Positions 10,701 through 22,695 of a stretch of DNA of 52,173 nucleotides are shown piece by piece. The notes under the pieces were generated by a model. It worked only from the letters and a program-made list of their open reading frames with translations, ran no database searches and was not told where the DNA came from. The stretch spans positions 1-52,173 of the forward strand of contig JFHB01000214.1 in assembly GCA_000729835.1 (NCBI GenBank), written 5' to 3'. Made by a program: the position numbers and the translations under genes. Source of the DNA: Atkinsonella hypoxylon (Eukaryota; Ascomycota; Sordariomycetes; Hypocreales; Clavicipitaceae). The first letter of the stretch is position 1. Every line of letters begins with the position of its first letter.

Positions 10701-12940
10701 TTAACAATAAAGCTAATAGATTTACTTTTCTAATAGAAAGAATATAGCTGCTTCTATAGCTTCTAGAGTCTACTATAGATGTCCCTATTTCTAGATAATA
10801 GAAACCTTTTAGTTGCCTTAAATTAGCACGTTTTTAAGGTTGTTAAGCTTTATATACATCTTATCTATATTATTAATGCTATATAGAAATAAAGTGCTTA
10901 TATTAATAACGTAAAATGTAATTAGGCTAAAGACTATTAGAACTATAATAACACCTATTAAAGTTGCTAATCCTGCGCTAAATGTAATTATATAGTGTTA
11001 ATTAAATAGATTTATCTTTAATAAAGACATTTTCTTTACTAGTGCCTATACTTAGTTAATTCTAGCTGTTAATACGCTTACTGCTTTAGTGTTAAGTAAG
11101 ATACCTCTAAATGCCTTACTAGAATAACGTTCTTCTAATATATAAGATAACAAATATAATAAAGGGTCTATAGGATTTAATTAATCTTCTGTAAATAGGT
11201 CTTCCTTATGTAGTATATACTAATAGGCTTCTTCCTTAAGGTTCTAGAAGATAGCTCTATTGTCTACAGTTGCAGTATTAGTAAAGAATTGTATAATTAT
11301 TAGCTAAGGGGCTTTTCCTTTATTAGCTATATTAGATTCTTTAATAAATGCCTTACCTATATTCTAAGTATTATTAGAACTATTATTCTATATAGGTTTA
11401 CTTAATCCTTTATAAGCCTATAGATAGACTCTAAATTTACTATCTAAAGAAGAGGTTTTATACTTCTTATTATTCTACTATCTTTACTATACTTCTTAAT
11501 GTTCTTTTTTGCTATACTTTATTAACTAATATTCTTCTTTTCTGCAGATAAAGCAGCATTATTTTCTAGTCTTACTTCTACTACAGCTAGAATCTCTTAA
11601 ACGTTAATATTAACAGTCTATATAAAGAGCTTTATTATTAATATTAAGTTAGTTAAATCTAGTGTAGAATTAGCTAATTTCCTTTTGTGCTTCTATAATA
11701 CTAATTAACTTTTATAGGTTGCTAATAAGCTCTTAGAATATTATATTAGTTGTAAATTTAGCTTAGCTATATTTAGAGATACCTCTAACTGCTTAAAGGG
11801 TTTACTTAATAAGTTTAGAATTATCTATAAAAGAGTTAAAAAGGCTATTATAAATGTCTTAAAGGTTCTAGATTATTATATTAAGGCAGTTAAGTATAGA
11901 TTTATTAAGGTTCTTAGCGATTATACTATATAATATAATGCTGTTCTATCTTTAACAATAGAACTGCTTATTAGTTAAGGTCTTAAAGTGTTATCTAATA
12001 ATTTTAACTATTTAATTAAAGATATAATTTATTCTTATATTTATTGCAATTATTGTAAGGTAGAATTTATATATATTACCTATTAGTATTACTAGAAATA
12101 CCTTTATTATTGCTAGTTCTAAGAAATTAAGCTGTTAGTATAGGTCTTTAAGTATAACTACTTTTAGTATAATAAAATTAAATATATTGCTGCTATATTT
12201 ATTGCTTTCCTTATAGATTTTTATAAGGTTAAGGACTTTTCTTATATTAGTCTAAGAAGAATCTATTATAGAAGAAAGTAACAGTTATAGTACTAAAAGC
12301 AGAAGAAATCTTATATTCTATAGTAGAGAGAGAGAAGGTAGCATTTCTACTAATTTACCTATTAGATTACTAGATACACTTAATAAAAGTAATAAAGAGA
12401 GTGCTAAAAGTGTAGAAGGAGGGTTCTATAAAGAAGATTAAGGCTTCTTTACTATAGATATAGGTTCTATATTTAGGTGTAAATTTAAGTAGAATTTACT
12501 TAATGCTACTTATTTATTAATCTCTTCTTCTAGCTATATAGATTGTTTCTCTTCTTATAGCACTCTTTTAAGAGAATTAGCAATTTAGCTGCTACTTCTG
12601 CCTATATAAACTCTATATTTATATAGTAAGTTATATAACGCTTTAATAATTAGAGTAGAAGCTCTTTAAAATAGGTCTTTATTTTAGTTATAGAAGTTAA
12701 ATTTAAAGTTCTTCTATTATTCTTAATCTCTAAATCTTTAATCTTTATAAAGGTTAATTATAAAGGTAATTCTATTGTTTAGATTAATAGTAGTAGTAGT
12801 TTCTAGGTTAATTTTATATATTAAGTTTTAATCTATTAATAGAAGTTTCTAATACTTTTAAAGTTATTCTAAGAGCTTATTAGGTTATAGTTATAGCTTA
12901 AATTCTTATAAATCTGCCTAGAGTTATTATAAACTTATTA
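7775..12940 (-). pseudogene. Copia B#1 Gag-Pol polyprotein relic
   Basis: Minus-strand polyprotein with many TAG/TAA. Regions are homologous to the plus-strand copy in copia B#2: Gag with a basic, Cys-containing nucleocapsid tail (about 11,460-11,560), aspartic protease, pre-integrase and integrase, then RT/RNase H toward 7775. The stretch at 9603-9815 is a surviving stop-free fragment from the linker after integrase (starting MPYSSIYFC). The RT box is QTNN (near 8770), where relatives have QTDD; both Asp were lost by RIP. Boundaries are taken by offset from copia B#2 and are approximate. Confidence 0.8.
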
Positions 12941-13341
12941 TATTAAATAAGATTAAGTAGTATAGAAAGAGAAAGTAGGTGTAATAGAATTAGTATAAAG
13001 ATAAAGGGATTTAGCTAGCTTCTAGCTAAGTTCTAAGATAGTTAAAGGAGTTAAATTCTATAGTGTTAGCTGCTAAAGGTTCTAGCTAGTAATTTAATTC
13101 CTTAGGAGTTTAATATTAATAATTAGTTAAACTAAAACATTATTATAAGTTAATATAACTTAGTAACTAAGTAATTGTAAAGATATCCCTTTCTTTAGCA
13201 CGCTTTACTGCTTACGTTAGCTACTAAAGGTCTTAGCTAATAGTATTATATCTCTTCTTACTAAACCTAGCTAATCTATAGTTAGTTATGCTAATCTCTT
13301 TAGTTGTACTAAAGACTCCTAGTTAAGTAACTACTAATTAG

Positions 13342-13657
13342 TGTTAGTAGACTAAAGGTCTTTATTTATACTCCTTTAAGTTAGCCCTACAACTAGTTTA
13401 CTAGTGCACTAGTATTTACATTAAAGAGGTTTAAATTTAGTTATTTAGGAGTTATATCTAACTAGCAAAAGAGGCTACATTATATACCCTATTAAATGCC
13501 TTATATGCCTTAGGCATAGTGTTGTGTTAAGGGGGAATTAAGGGGTATTAGCAACCCTGATGTAAGTAGAGACTAATGTGCGGATGCAACTAATTAGCGG
13601 TTGTATCCACCCACGCAGGTGCCGGAATCGCACGATGGAGTCATGACGATTCCAACA
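13342..13657 (-). repeat. Copia B#1 5' LTR
   Basis: 316 bp. The outermost hundred bases (about 13556-13657) are almost free of RIP changes (CCACCCACGCAGGTGCCGG). The inner edge next to the coding region (TGTTAGTAGACTAAAGG) is mutated relative to TGTTGGTAGACCAAGGG at 7354. Confidence 0.9.
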
Positions 13658-13662
13658 GACTA

Positions 13663-13779
13663 TATCCTAAAGGGCTTTATAAGCGTATATAGCTTTATTA
13701 AAGTTCTAATATATAGCAGTAAGAGTAGCAATTATCTTAGTAGAGTTTCTAAAGGGATTTATTAAGGTTCTACTATAAT
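13663..13779 (-). pseudogene. Gypsy A#1 gag, short middle piece
   Basis: 117 bp between copia B#1 and copia A#1, aligning with about 35245-35360 of gypsy A#2. Its left end follows the GACTA duplication and its right end carries the ATAAT target (13775-13779) of copia A#1. It proves both elements entered the same gag region. Confidence 0.85.
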
Positions 13780-14481
13780 TGTTAAAAATAAGCTACCCTG
13801 TATAGCCTATTTTTATGCTTGCTAGTTGCCTGTTAGTTGCTCTATCACGTGACCCTAACTAGGTCTTGTTACGTTGATTTTTGGTAGAGATATCGCTATT
13901 ACTAGATGCAAAACATCTAGAATCGACTAAGGCAAAGTTGCCTAACCTATAGTCAACTTTAACAGCGATTTTCTCTACAACTAGCAATAGTAGAAATTCA
14001 AGAAGTATACTATTTAAAAGCTAAGAATTAGGGCTATTTAATGGTATAATTGTTAGATAGAGTTGCTTATAAGGGTTATTTACTATTAGTAGAATTTGTT
14101 AAATTGTGCACGTAGGTTTCTTATTTATATAGCTGTAAGTCGATTTTTTTGTTTTTATATAGTAAATCTTTTTGCGGAAATTATAAAGTAGCCTATAAGC
14201 CCCTTCTAGTAACTACAGCCCGCTAATATAGTTAGAGGGTCTATAAGGGACTGGAAAGATTTAAGATTCTACCCTTACTATTCGTTACAGCGCTCTTAAT
14301 ATAAAGATACTACTATTACAGTTATCTATTGCCTCTACGTAATCTATACTATACACTACAGCTTAATTTAGGCTGCTGCTGCTTCCACTACGTAATAATT
14401 GCTAGGAGCAATTATAGGTGCTAAATATAAGAGACCACTACCCTTTTCTATCTAGTTCTGTAATCCCTCTTATTTTCAATA
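13780..14481 (+). repeat. Copia A#1 5' LTR
   Basis: 702 bp, from TGTTAAAAATAAGC to TTTTCAATA (CA end mutated to TA). Partner at 20929-21630. The outer left part keeps TpG/CpA sites (TTGCCTGTTAGTTGC, CTATCACGTGACC) that are mutated in the 3' LTR. Contains a hairpin cluster at 13902-13954. Confidence 0.92.
13902..13954 (+). other. Hairpin cluster in copia A LTR
   Basis: Two perfect inverted repeats: CTAGATG-CAAAA-CATCTAG (13902-13920) and AGGCAA-AG-TTGCCT (13930-13943). The second lies inside an outer GACTA (13925-13929) / TAGTC (13950-13954) pair. The block recurs in the LTRs near 21053 and 28078. Role unknown; a transcript structure or a protein-binding palindrome are both possible. Confidence 0.55.
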
Positions 14482-14501
14482 GATTATAAGCCCGGAAGAC
14501 C
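14482..14501 (+). other. Probable primer-binding site, half-tRNA(Met) type
   Basis: Directly after the 5' LTR the sequence reads GATTATAAGCCCGG. Its complement, CCGGGCTTATAATC, resembles a Met tRNA anticodon stem-loop (GGG-CTCATAA-CC) with one RIP-type change. Copia-type elements are known to prime from an internally cut initiator Met tRNA, so the position and match fit. This rests on recall of tRNA sequence, not a search. Confidence 0.45.
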
Positions 14502-15437
14502 TATCTGCAAGCTATTAGCCTGCTGAAAATCTACTATTGTGTACTGTATTACCTACTAGAAGCTATATTAAGACCTACGCTAGCAGCTATTGCTGCTAAA
14601 ACTATTAGTAGCTTGCTGGAAGCTATTAATACCTGCTGCACACACATCGCTAGCTACTATACTAGTGTTTTTATTCTGCCTACCCTATGCCTCCTGCACT
14701 CTATACACCCTATGTATATACACTTTTAAAGCTATTCTTAATAGCTAGGTTCTATTGTTGCGCAACATTAAAATATACATATTTACATACATTACATTTG
14801 CACTGCAAATCGTTTTATTAGGCACTACTTAATTAATTATTTCTATTAAGAAATAAGCTTAGCGCTGCACTATATCGCTTGTTGTTGTTATTATATTGTA
14901 CACTCTATGCACCTCTATTAGTAGCTATACTACAATTTGTAGTGCACGCCTAACAGCTCTTATTGCAGATATTCCTGTATTTTCGGTTGTAGAATTAATT
15001 TATATAGTAATCCCACTAGTTAGGATTTTAAAGTAGGAATTAGCTGGATATCCCTAAATTAGCTGTGCCTAGGTCTCTACTAATTTATTAGAACCTAATT
15101 GGAGAAGAATCTCCTGAATTTTTTGGCTAAAAATAGCTAGGACCTATGTTTTATGCCCCTTACAACTGCTTATTAATCTAGTCTGCTATATAAATTGTAT
15201 GTGCATATAGATCGCGATACAACGCAGCCTTTAGAGCCTATTATACCTGTTACAAAAGAAATTAGAGAAAAATCTCAGTATAATTTCTAAAGATATAGGG
15301 CACTTCTAGGTCTATAATAGAGCAATCTATTAATATCTAGTAGAAGTTATTACTGTTATTTACTACTATTTCCACTGTAATTTAGCTATAATTAGCTATA
15401 AAAGAGCGTTAAATTAGCTACTTTTTAAACCCTTAAA
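14502..15437 (+). other. Copia A#1 leader
   Basis: Untranslated region between the primer-binding site and gag. Rich in CTGC/GCTG-type words, with less severe RIP than the surroundings. No reading frame recognised. Confidence 0.5.
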
Positions 15438-18400
15438 ATAGCACTAAAAGGAACAGGCAAAGGAAAGAGCATAAGCCCTAAACGGGGTAGTAGTTCTAGT
15501 ACACTAGCTAATCTAGCTGCTGCTACTAGCTTTCCTGGTCCAGCTAGATCCCCCCCTTAGCTAGTAGATTCCTCTTCTAATAAAGAAGATTATACAGCTA
15601 AGAAGGCTCTAAAAGAAGCTAGATTAGCTTCTAAAAGAGTAGTGTAAGTCTATAATATATAAGCTAACCTAAAAGCTTAAATAGATAAGCAATAAGAGAC
15701 CCTAAATAGATTTATTAGGTATAGTAAAGCAAAATAAAGCTAAAATAAAGGTAATATAGCTGATTTACTAAGTAAATTAGATACTATAATTACATCTATA
15801 GGTAATCTCTCTATAGAGTCTCCCTCTAAGGTAGTAGATCCTATTACTTCTAAAAGAGCTTCTAAAGTCTCTTTTAAAGCCCCTAAACCTTCTAGTTCCT
15901 CTAATAGTGCTACTTTTCTGCCTACTTTTAATAAAGGCACTATAAAAGAGTTAAATAAGAAGGTCTACTTAATTCTAGAGGCTGCTAAGCTAAAAGGCCC
16001 TAAAAATTTTAAACAGTAGAAGCAAGCTTTAACTATTTAATTTAGGGCACTAGGATTCCCTTAATTTATTAATAATCCTAGTATAGCTAGTACTTTAGTA
16101 GATTTAGAACAAGCTATTATCCTTATAATTATAAGAGATAGTTGCCAATCTAGACCTTAAGCTGCTATAAGCTAGTATAAGTTCCCTATAGATGCCTATA
16201 ACGTTCTAGTTAGGCAGTATTCGCAGAGTGCTAAAATACAATGTAGTACGCTATATACTAGTTATTATAACTTATTGTTTTCGAACTATAAGGGATCTTT
16301 AGAGGCCTTTAATGCTGAATTTAATAATTTACTAGCTAGATTACAGCTCTATAGTGTAGCTATTAATCCTATTAACTAGGTAAATTATTATATTAATACT
16401 TTAAAGAAGACCTTCCCTAGCTAGGCTAAAAGGCAGCAATATTCTATTAGAGCTACTAGAGCACAAGGTCTATCTGTAAAAATGCTAAATTTACAGTTCC
16501 TTATAGCTAATTTATTAGAAGAATAAAGAGATAAAAGCTCCTCTATATCTAAGGCTCTTAGTTATAAAGCTTCTAATTCTAATAGTTCTAATAATAAGGC
16601 TAATTAAGGAAAGAATCCTCCTAATTAGAAGAAGAATTCTAATTCTAATTCTAACGATTCTAATGCCTCTAAAGAAAAAGATTAAGATAAAGCCTCTAAG
16701 AATAAGAAGAAGTAGAAGGGCTAAAGAAGAAGTAACAAAAATTCTAGGAATAAGGATAGAGAAGCTGCTTTTGCTATAGGTTGTTATAACCTATCCACTA
16801 GCAACTAGGATACTATAGAATCTAATAATTCTAGCAGTTCTAGTAGTAATAATTCTTAGGATTTAGATACAGAATCTACTACTAGTGATACTAGTACTAC
16901 TAGTAATAATACCCCTTCTTTTAACTATTCTAATGGAATAATTAAAAACTCCTTACTATACAATATAGGTTCTACCTATTATATAGTTAACAATAAGGCA
17001 TTTTTTAGGACTTTTAAGCCTATAAAAAAGGGTAAAACTGCGCCTATTGCTACTAGAGGAGGTTCTATTTATCCTAAAGAACAGGGAACTGCTGTATTCT
17101 AGGTACTAGTTAGTACAAATCCAGCTAAATATAGGCCTTTAGCTCTAAAGGATGCTCTGTATTGCCTAGGTTTAGATACTAACCTAATTAGTAGTCTAAA
17201 GCACTATTTAACAGGGGGCACTCTCCTTAGAAATTAGCTATTTCTAGCTAATAGAAGCTGCTGTAGGCTTCTAAATCCCAAAAAGTATAGTTTCTTTCTA
17301 CAGCTTAAGGGGCAAGAGACCCCTAGAGTGTGTAAAAACCACGCTAATCTCTCTTATATAGGATTTCTAGCTAGCAATAGTTATAATAGCAGTTATAATG
17401 CTAGTTATTCTATAGAGGTTTAAATCCCTTAACAGCCTAGTTTTAATCTAGAGAAATATAGCTAAATCAAGGAATTATCTAATTTTAAAGAAGATAATAC
17501 CAATAACAATGCTATAGAGCTATTAGCCCTAGTTCCTAAACGGGCTCCTAGTTAGATTCCTTCTAATAATAGGGATTTAGAAGGTCTAAATCCTGAGTTG
17601 CTGGATATTAGAGGAAGTAGCCGTCTAGATCCCTTAAACAAGGCCTGTGGTTCTTAAGAGATCTAGCAAGATAGGGAGCAACAGGAAGCTAGCTTTAATG
17701 ATAATTCTAGTAGTAATTCTCCTATTACTGCTTCTTCTTCCTATAAAAAGCTCCTAGAATTAGCTGCTACTTAGCACGTTAGATTAGGGCATATAGAACT
17801 CCCTTTACTAAAGAAGACTGCTTCTATTACTAAAGGTATTCCTAATTTTACAAAAATCAAGGAAAAGGATTTTAACTGCCTAGCTTGCAACTAAGCTAAA
17901 GCTGTTAGAAGACCTAGTAAGTATGCTATTCCTAATCCCCCTAGATGTTTAGATATTATAGAGGGAGATACCGTTAAAATAGAGCCTATACTGCACAATA
18001 AGAGGCCTTTAGTTCTTTTTCTAATTAATAGAAAATTACAGTATAAGTAGTCTTTTAATCTAGCTAATAAAGAGAGTTCTACTCTCTATAGCTATATTAA
18101 AGGCTTCTTTAAGGAATTAAAAAACCAGTATAACTGCTACCCTAAACACCTTTATTTTAATAGTAGTACAGAAATTAATACTAGGTTGCAAGCTTAGCTA
18201 TCTTCTAAGGGTATTTACTTTAGCACCTCTTGCCCCTATATTTACGAACAGAATAGGCTAATAGAGAGAGCTATAAGGGTACTTCTAGACCGTTTGCGTG
18301 CTACCCTACAGTGGTTACAATTACCTCTGTATCTATAGTCTTACATCCTTCCTGCTATAGTGGATTTAGTTAATACTACTGCGAATAGTACTAAACCACT

Positions 18401-20760
18401 AAGTTCTAAACAGCTATATCTAGCTAATTTAGAGCCTTCTAAGACCTATAAGCCTGATTTTACTAAAATAAGGGCTATAGGCTCCTATTGTGAAGTTCTA
18501 ATTCCTTTAGAATAACAATCTAGGTTGCAGAAGCTAGCTAAAAGAACTATTCCTAATAGACTTTTAGCTACACTAAGTTCTAATGTATATCTAATATATA
18601 TCCCCTCTAAACGAGCTGTTATAAAGACTAGCTTCGTTAAAATTATAGAAGGAATAGGTCCTATTTTATAGAGTATCCCTAAGGTTCCTATTGGTTCTAT
18701 AGTGGATAATCCTTTAGAGGGAGAAATCGATAACCAGCAATTAGTAGATAATTATACTCCTAAGTATCCTTATTTTAGTTATCTAGATGTGCTAAATTAT
18801 CTACTAGAACCTATAGATTAAGCTCTTCTACTAAGCAACCCTATAGAAGCTATAGAGGCCCCTAAAGCCCCTATACCTATAGAAACACCTATAGAAGCTA
18901 CTATAGAAGCTGAAGCTGATGCTGATGCTATAGATTTAGATGGAGATATATTTTCCTTAATTAAGGATCTATGCTTTAAGGCAAGGACTAAAGCAGCTAT
19001 TACTTCTAATAGTAAGAATAAACTTCCTAATATATAGAAGCAAGCCCTAAAAAGCTCTGCTAAGCAGCATTAGATAGAAGCTACCTATAGCGAATTTAAG
19101 CAGCTATTAGCTGCTGGAACCTTTAAATTTATAGGGAAAGACTAAGTACCTAAGGGCTGAAGAGTTCTAAAGAATAGGCTTGTTTATAGGCTTAAAAAGG
19201 ATAAAGAAAATAATCCTATTAAATATAAGGCCTGCCTTATTGCTAAGGGATTTATGCAAATAGAAGGTTAAGATTACCTAGAGACCTTTGCTGCAACTAG
19301 TATTCCTTCTAGCTAGCGTATATTATTAGCTCTTGCAGCTTTTAATAACTAGGAAGTCGAGCAAATCGATTTTATAGGAGCGTTTTTAAATAGCAAGCTA
19401 AAAGAAGCTATTTATATAGAAATCCTAGATAGATTCGTTGAATTTATAGAGCAAGCATCGCTATTAGTAGCTAAGCTACTAATAAGCTGTAATTACAAGC
19501 CCTCTAAAGAGCAAGTAATTAAGCTAGAAAAATCCCTCTATAGTCTAAAGCAAAGTCCTAGAGAATAGCAGCAAATTCTAATAGAATTACTTTAAAAGCA
19601 TAGATTTAAACCTCTTATATTAGACCTAGCAGTCTTTTATAACCTAGCTACATCTACGTATATTACTACTTATATAGATAACTGTCTTCTAATTAGGCCT
19701 AATTTACAATATATTAATAAGCTTAAAAAGCTACTAAATTAAGCTTATCTAATAGAAGATAGAGGACCAGCAGAATTCTTCCTAGGCGTTTAAATTACCT
19801 ATAATAGGTCTAAAAGGTCTATTAAAATCTATCAATCTTAATACATCCTTAAAGCCCTAGAAAGATTCAATATGCTAGATGCTAAGCCGGCTTCTATCCC
19901 TATACAGCCAGGAATCCTAAAGCAACTAGTTACAAAACCTCTCTTAAAATCCGATTATAAGCTTTATTAGAGCATAATAGGCACTATAATGTACCTTATG
20001 TTGCTAACTAGGGCTAATATTGCTTTTTCCGTTTAGTAGCTATTAATCTTCTTAGCTAAGCCCTATATAGAGCATCTAAACGCCTCTAAGCACCTCCTTT
20101 GGTACTTAGGTAGTACTAGAAACTTTACTATTGTTTATAAGCGTTCTAGTTTACACTTAAAGTCTAAAAAGTCTTCTAATACTACTATTAGTTATAAAGA
20201 AGTCTTAAAGACTCTCCTTAGTTATTACAATAGCGATTTTGCTGGTGATAAAGTCTCTTCTAAATTAACCTATGCTTATCTATATAAGCTAGCTAGTGGA
20301 CCTATTAGCTGGAAATCAAAGAAAGCTAGTACTATTGCTCTTTCTACCTTAGAAGCAGAATCTAATGCATTATTAGAAGCTATTAGGGAATTAGAGTAGC
20401 TCTACGGCCTTTTTAAGGAGATAAAGCTGCCTTTAACCCCTCCTATTTCTATTAGGTATAATAATTAAGGCGCTATAGTTACTGCTTACAACCCAACGTT
20501 ATATAGTAGAACTAAGCACACCCTTTTAAAGTTTAACTACATTAGGAAAAAGATTTATAAAGGTATAGCTAAGGTTAGTTATATTAATATAAATTAGATG
20601 CTAGTAGATAGCCTAACTAAGCCTCTTGCTATTTAAAAGCATTAATAATTTATTAAGTTACTAGAGCTTTCTAGCTAGCTTATAAAAGCAACAAAAACAC
20701 TCGAAAAATCGAAAAGCAACAAAAAACAGTTAAAAATTAAAAACAACAAAAACAATTAAT
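15438..20760 (+). pseudogene. Copia A#1 Gag-Pol polyprotein relic
   Basis: One frame runs the whole way without evident frameshift, broken by in-frame stops at Gln/Trp codons and one TGA (19158-19160). The likely start is ATA at 15438 (ATG mutated). Order: Gag (to about 16,750, with Ser/Asn- and Lys-rich tail); pre-integrase HVRLGH near 17,775 and CLAC near 17,880; integrase core with its catalytic Glu still coded at 18246-18248 (YEQN); RT from about 19,020 (YRLKKDKENN, DFIGAFLN), with active site YIDN at 19671-19682 where YVDD is expected; RNase H with SDFAGDK near 20,232 and RTKH near 20,510. The C-terminus is Lys/Asn rich. It is one of the least damaged relics here, yet not functional. Confidence 0.9.
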
Positions 20761-20919
20761 AACAACTAGTTGTATTTAACTATAACTACCCTGGAATTGC
20801 TGGAATTAGTTATGTTATTTTAGTTCTGTTATTAGTACTGTATTTTGTTGGTTAATTCTAACTTAGATATCCTTTAAAGGAGCTAAGTTGCTTGTAGAAC
20901 TAGTTACTTCTCACATTTC

Positions 20920-20928
20920 TAGAGGGAG
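20920..20928 (+). other. Polypurine tract of copia A#1
   Basis: TAGAGGGAG directly abuts the 3' LTR, the expected place of the plus-strand primer. The same AGAGGGAG is at 27958-27965 in copia A#2. Confidence 0.7.
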
Positions 20929-21630
20929 TATTAAAAATAAGCTACTCTATATAGCCTATTTTTATGCTTACTAGTTGCCTATTAGTTGCTCTATTACGTA
21001 ACCCTAACTAGGTTTTGTTACATTAATTTTTAGTAGAGATATCGCTGTTACTAGATGCAAAACATCTAGAATCAACTAAGGCAAAGTTGCCTAACCTATA
21101 GTCAACTTTAACAGCGATTTTCTCTACAACTAGCAATAGTAGAAATTCAAGAAGTATACTATTTAAAAGCTAAGAATTAGGGCTATTTAATGGTATAATT
21201 GTTGGATAGAGTTGCCTATAAGGGTTATTTACTATTAGTAGAATTTATTAAATTGTGCACATAGGTTTCTTGTTTATATAGCTGTAAGTCGATTTTTTTG
21301 TTTTTATATAGTAAATCTTTTTGCAGAAATTATAAAGTAGCCTACAAGCCCCTTCTAGCGACTACAGCCTACCAATATAGTTAAAGGGTCTATAAGGGAC
21401 TAGAAAGATTTAAGATCCTACCCTCACTATTTGTTACAGCGCTCTTAATATAAAGATACCACTATTACAGTTATCTATTGCCTCTACGTGATCTATACTA
21501 TATACTACAGCTTGATTTAGGCCGCTGCTGCTTCCACTACGTGATAATTGCTAGGAGCAATTACAGGTGCTAAATATAAGAGACCACTACCCTCTTCTAT
21601 CTAGTCCTGTAATCCCTCTTATTTTCAATA
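20929..21630 (+). repeat. Copia A#1 3' LTR
   Basis: 702 bp. The inner left end is RIP-mutated (TATTAAAAATAAGC, CTATTACGTAACCC), while the outer right end keeps TpG (CTACGTGATC, AGGCCGCTGCTGC). Followed by ATAAT. Confidence 0.92.
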
Positions 21631-21635
21631 ATAAT

Positions 21636-22353
21636 AAGACTCTAAAAGATTAGTAGTAGCACTAAATATAGCTAAGTAAATAATAGTTATATAACTGTAT
21701 TTAGTCTTAAAGACTTTAATATCTTCTACGATTTTATTAGCTACTTTATTAACCTAGGCGTTAAAGCCTTTATTTAACTTACTATTAAAGATTAAGGAAT
21801 TAGTTTCTACTTTCTTTAATTTTCTATTATAATAAGAGTTAGGGGCATCTATATTACTATTTAGATTAAATAGTTAAAAAGCTTTAATAGTAGCTTTCTC
21901 TACTAGTTTAAACGTTAAACTAAAAACGCTATTAGCTAAGATTACACTATAACTATATTCTCTTTAAAACTATTGTTCTTCTTTTAGTTAAGTAATTCTA
22001 ATGTTACTCTCTTTTAACGCTTTAAGGCGTTCCTTTATATATTCTAAGTCTTTACCTATAGCTTTAGATTAATCTTCTTTTAATCTAAGTTCTTTAGAAT
22101 TATCTTTTAACTTAAATAATATTAAGCTAAGGTTTTCTTCTAAGTTAAGCCTAAGTTCTTTAGAACTATCTTCTTAAACTTCTAGCTCTTTTATCTTAAA
22201 GCTTACTAAGTATATAGTTCTTCTTATAATTATATATATAAATCTATATAATTCTTTTTCTTATTAAAATAGCTAATATAGGTAAAATAAAGGGTAGAAG
22301 TCTATATTTATTTATTGCTTAAACAGTAAATAAAAACAGCAATCTTAGAGTAA
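21636..22353 (-). pseudogene. Gypsy A#1 gag, N-terminal part
   Basis: Minus-strand Gag start region, aligning with about 35360-36075 of gypsy A#2. It encodes an acidic N-terminus followed by a segment with repeated charged residues. Lies between copia A#1 and the gypsy A#1 5' LTR. Confidence 0.7.
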
Positions 22354-22695
22354 TATTATAGCTATAGAGTAAAGATTAAATAGTTTTATTAAGCTTTATT
22401 AATAAAGACTTTAAGATAAAGAGAAAAGAAGGAAAAAGAAGGTAAAGCCTTTATAGGTGCAAGAGAGCTATAAGATTAATAGACCTTAGTAGAGTTAATA
22501 ACCTAAAGTAGAGCTATATCTAGTGCATTTAATAGTCTAACGTTATTCTATAACGGTTTAAGGTTTTACTAAAGAAGACCTAAGGTCCTGCTGGCCTAGG
22601 CTAACACTAATAGAGCTGCTAACTTAGAACATCTTAACATTAAGGTTACGTACAATAACAACGAGGCATTGTGCAGAGGGATCGTGACCGTTACA
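22354..22695 (-). repeat. Gypsy A#1 5' LTR
   Basis: 342 bp; the + strand begins TATTATAGC (TGTCACGGC in the best copy) and ends GTGACCGTTACA. The outer right part (about 22,560-22,695) keeps several CpG and TpG sites (GGTCCTGCTGGCC, GATCGTGACCG). Abuts copia A#2 gag at 22696. Confidence 0.87.

Larger units (their letters stand above)
7354..13657 (-). mobile_element. Copia B#1: full-length Ty1/copia element
   Basis: 6304 bp with two 316-bp LTRs and the 5-bp target duplication GACTA (7349-7353 and 13658-13662). It is inserted in gypsy A#1 gag; the uninterrupted site is present in gypsy A#2 near 35235 (TTATAGACTATATTC). Coding is on the minus strand, so the 5' LTR is 13342-13657. Two more copies lie at 29373-41672 and 42982-49292. 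The order gag, protease, integrase, RT, RNase H places it in Ty1/copia. Confidence 0.92.
13780..21630 (+). mobile_element. Copia A#1: full-length Ty1/copia element
   Basis: 7851 bp with two 702-bp LTRs and the target duplication ATAAT (13775-13779, 21631-21635). It is inserted in gypsy A#1 gag. Coding is on the plus strand with order gag, pre-integrase, integrase, RT, RNase H. A primer-binding site follows the 5' LTR and a purine tract precedes the 3' LTR. A second, 5'-truncated copy lies at 22696-28660. Confidence 0.93.
6331..22695 (-). mobile_element. Gypsy A#1: truncated Ty3/gypsy element, interrupted twice
   Basis: Minus-strand element homologous to the complete copy at 30427-36413. The retained pieces are 6331-7353, 13663-13779 and 21631-22353 (together the gag region), then the 5' LTR at 22354-22695. 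Copia B#1 is inserted at GACTA and copia A#1 at ATAAT; removing both restores the order seen in the uninterrupted copy at 34225-36413. All of pol and the 3' LTR are missing beyond 6330. On the right it abuts copia A#2 at 22696, in that element's gag, so gypsy A#1 had inserted into copia A#2. The matching target duplication on the other side is lost. Confidence 0.85.

Noticed and set aside
15740..15940. Minus-strand open frame, with a similar one at 22712-22972
   Set aside because: Antisense of the copia A gag in both copies. Sense RIP stops do not show on this strand, and the translation is a mirror of the Gag codons.
20700..20790. Lys/Asn-rich tail after copia A RNase H as a separate small gene
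   Set aside because: It is in frame with the polyprotein in both copies and reads as the C-terminal tail.
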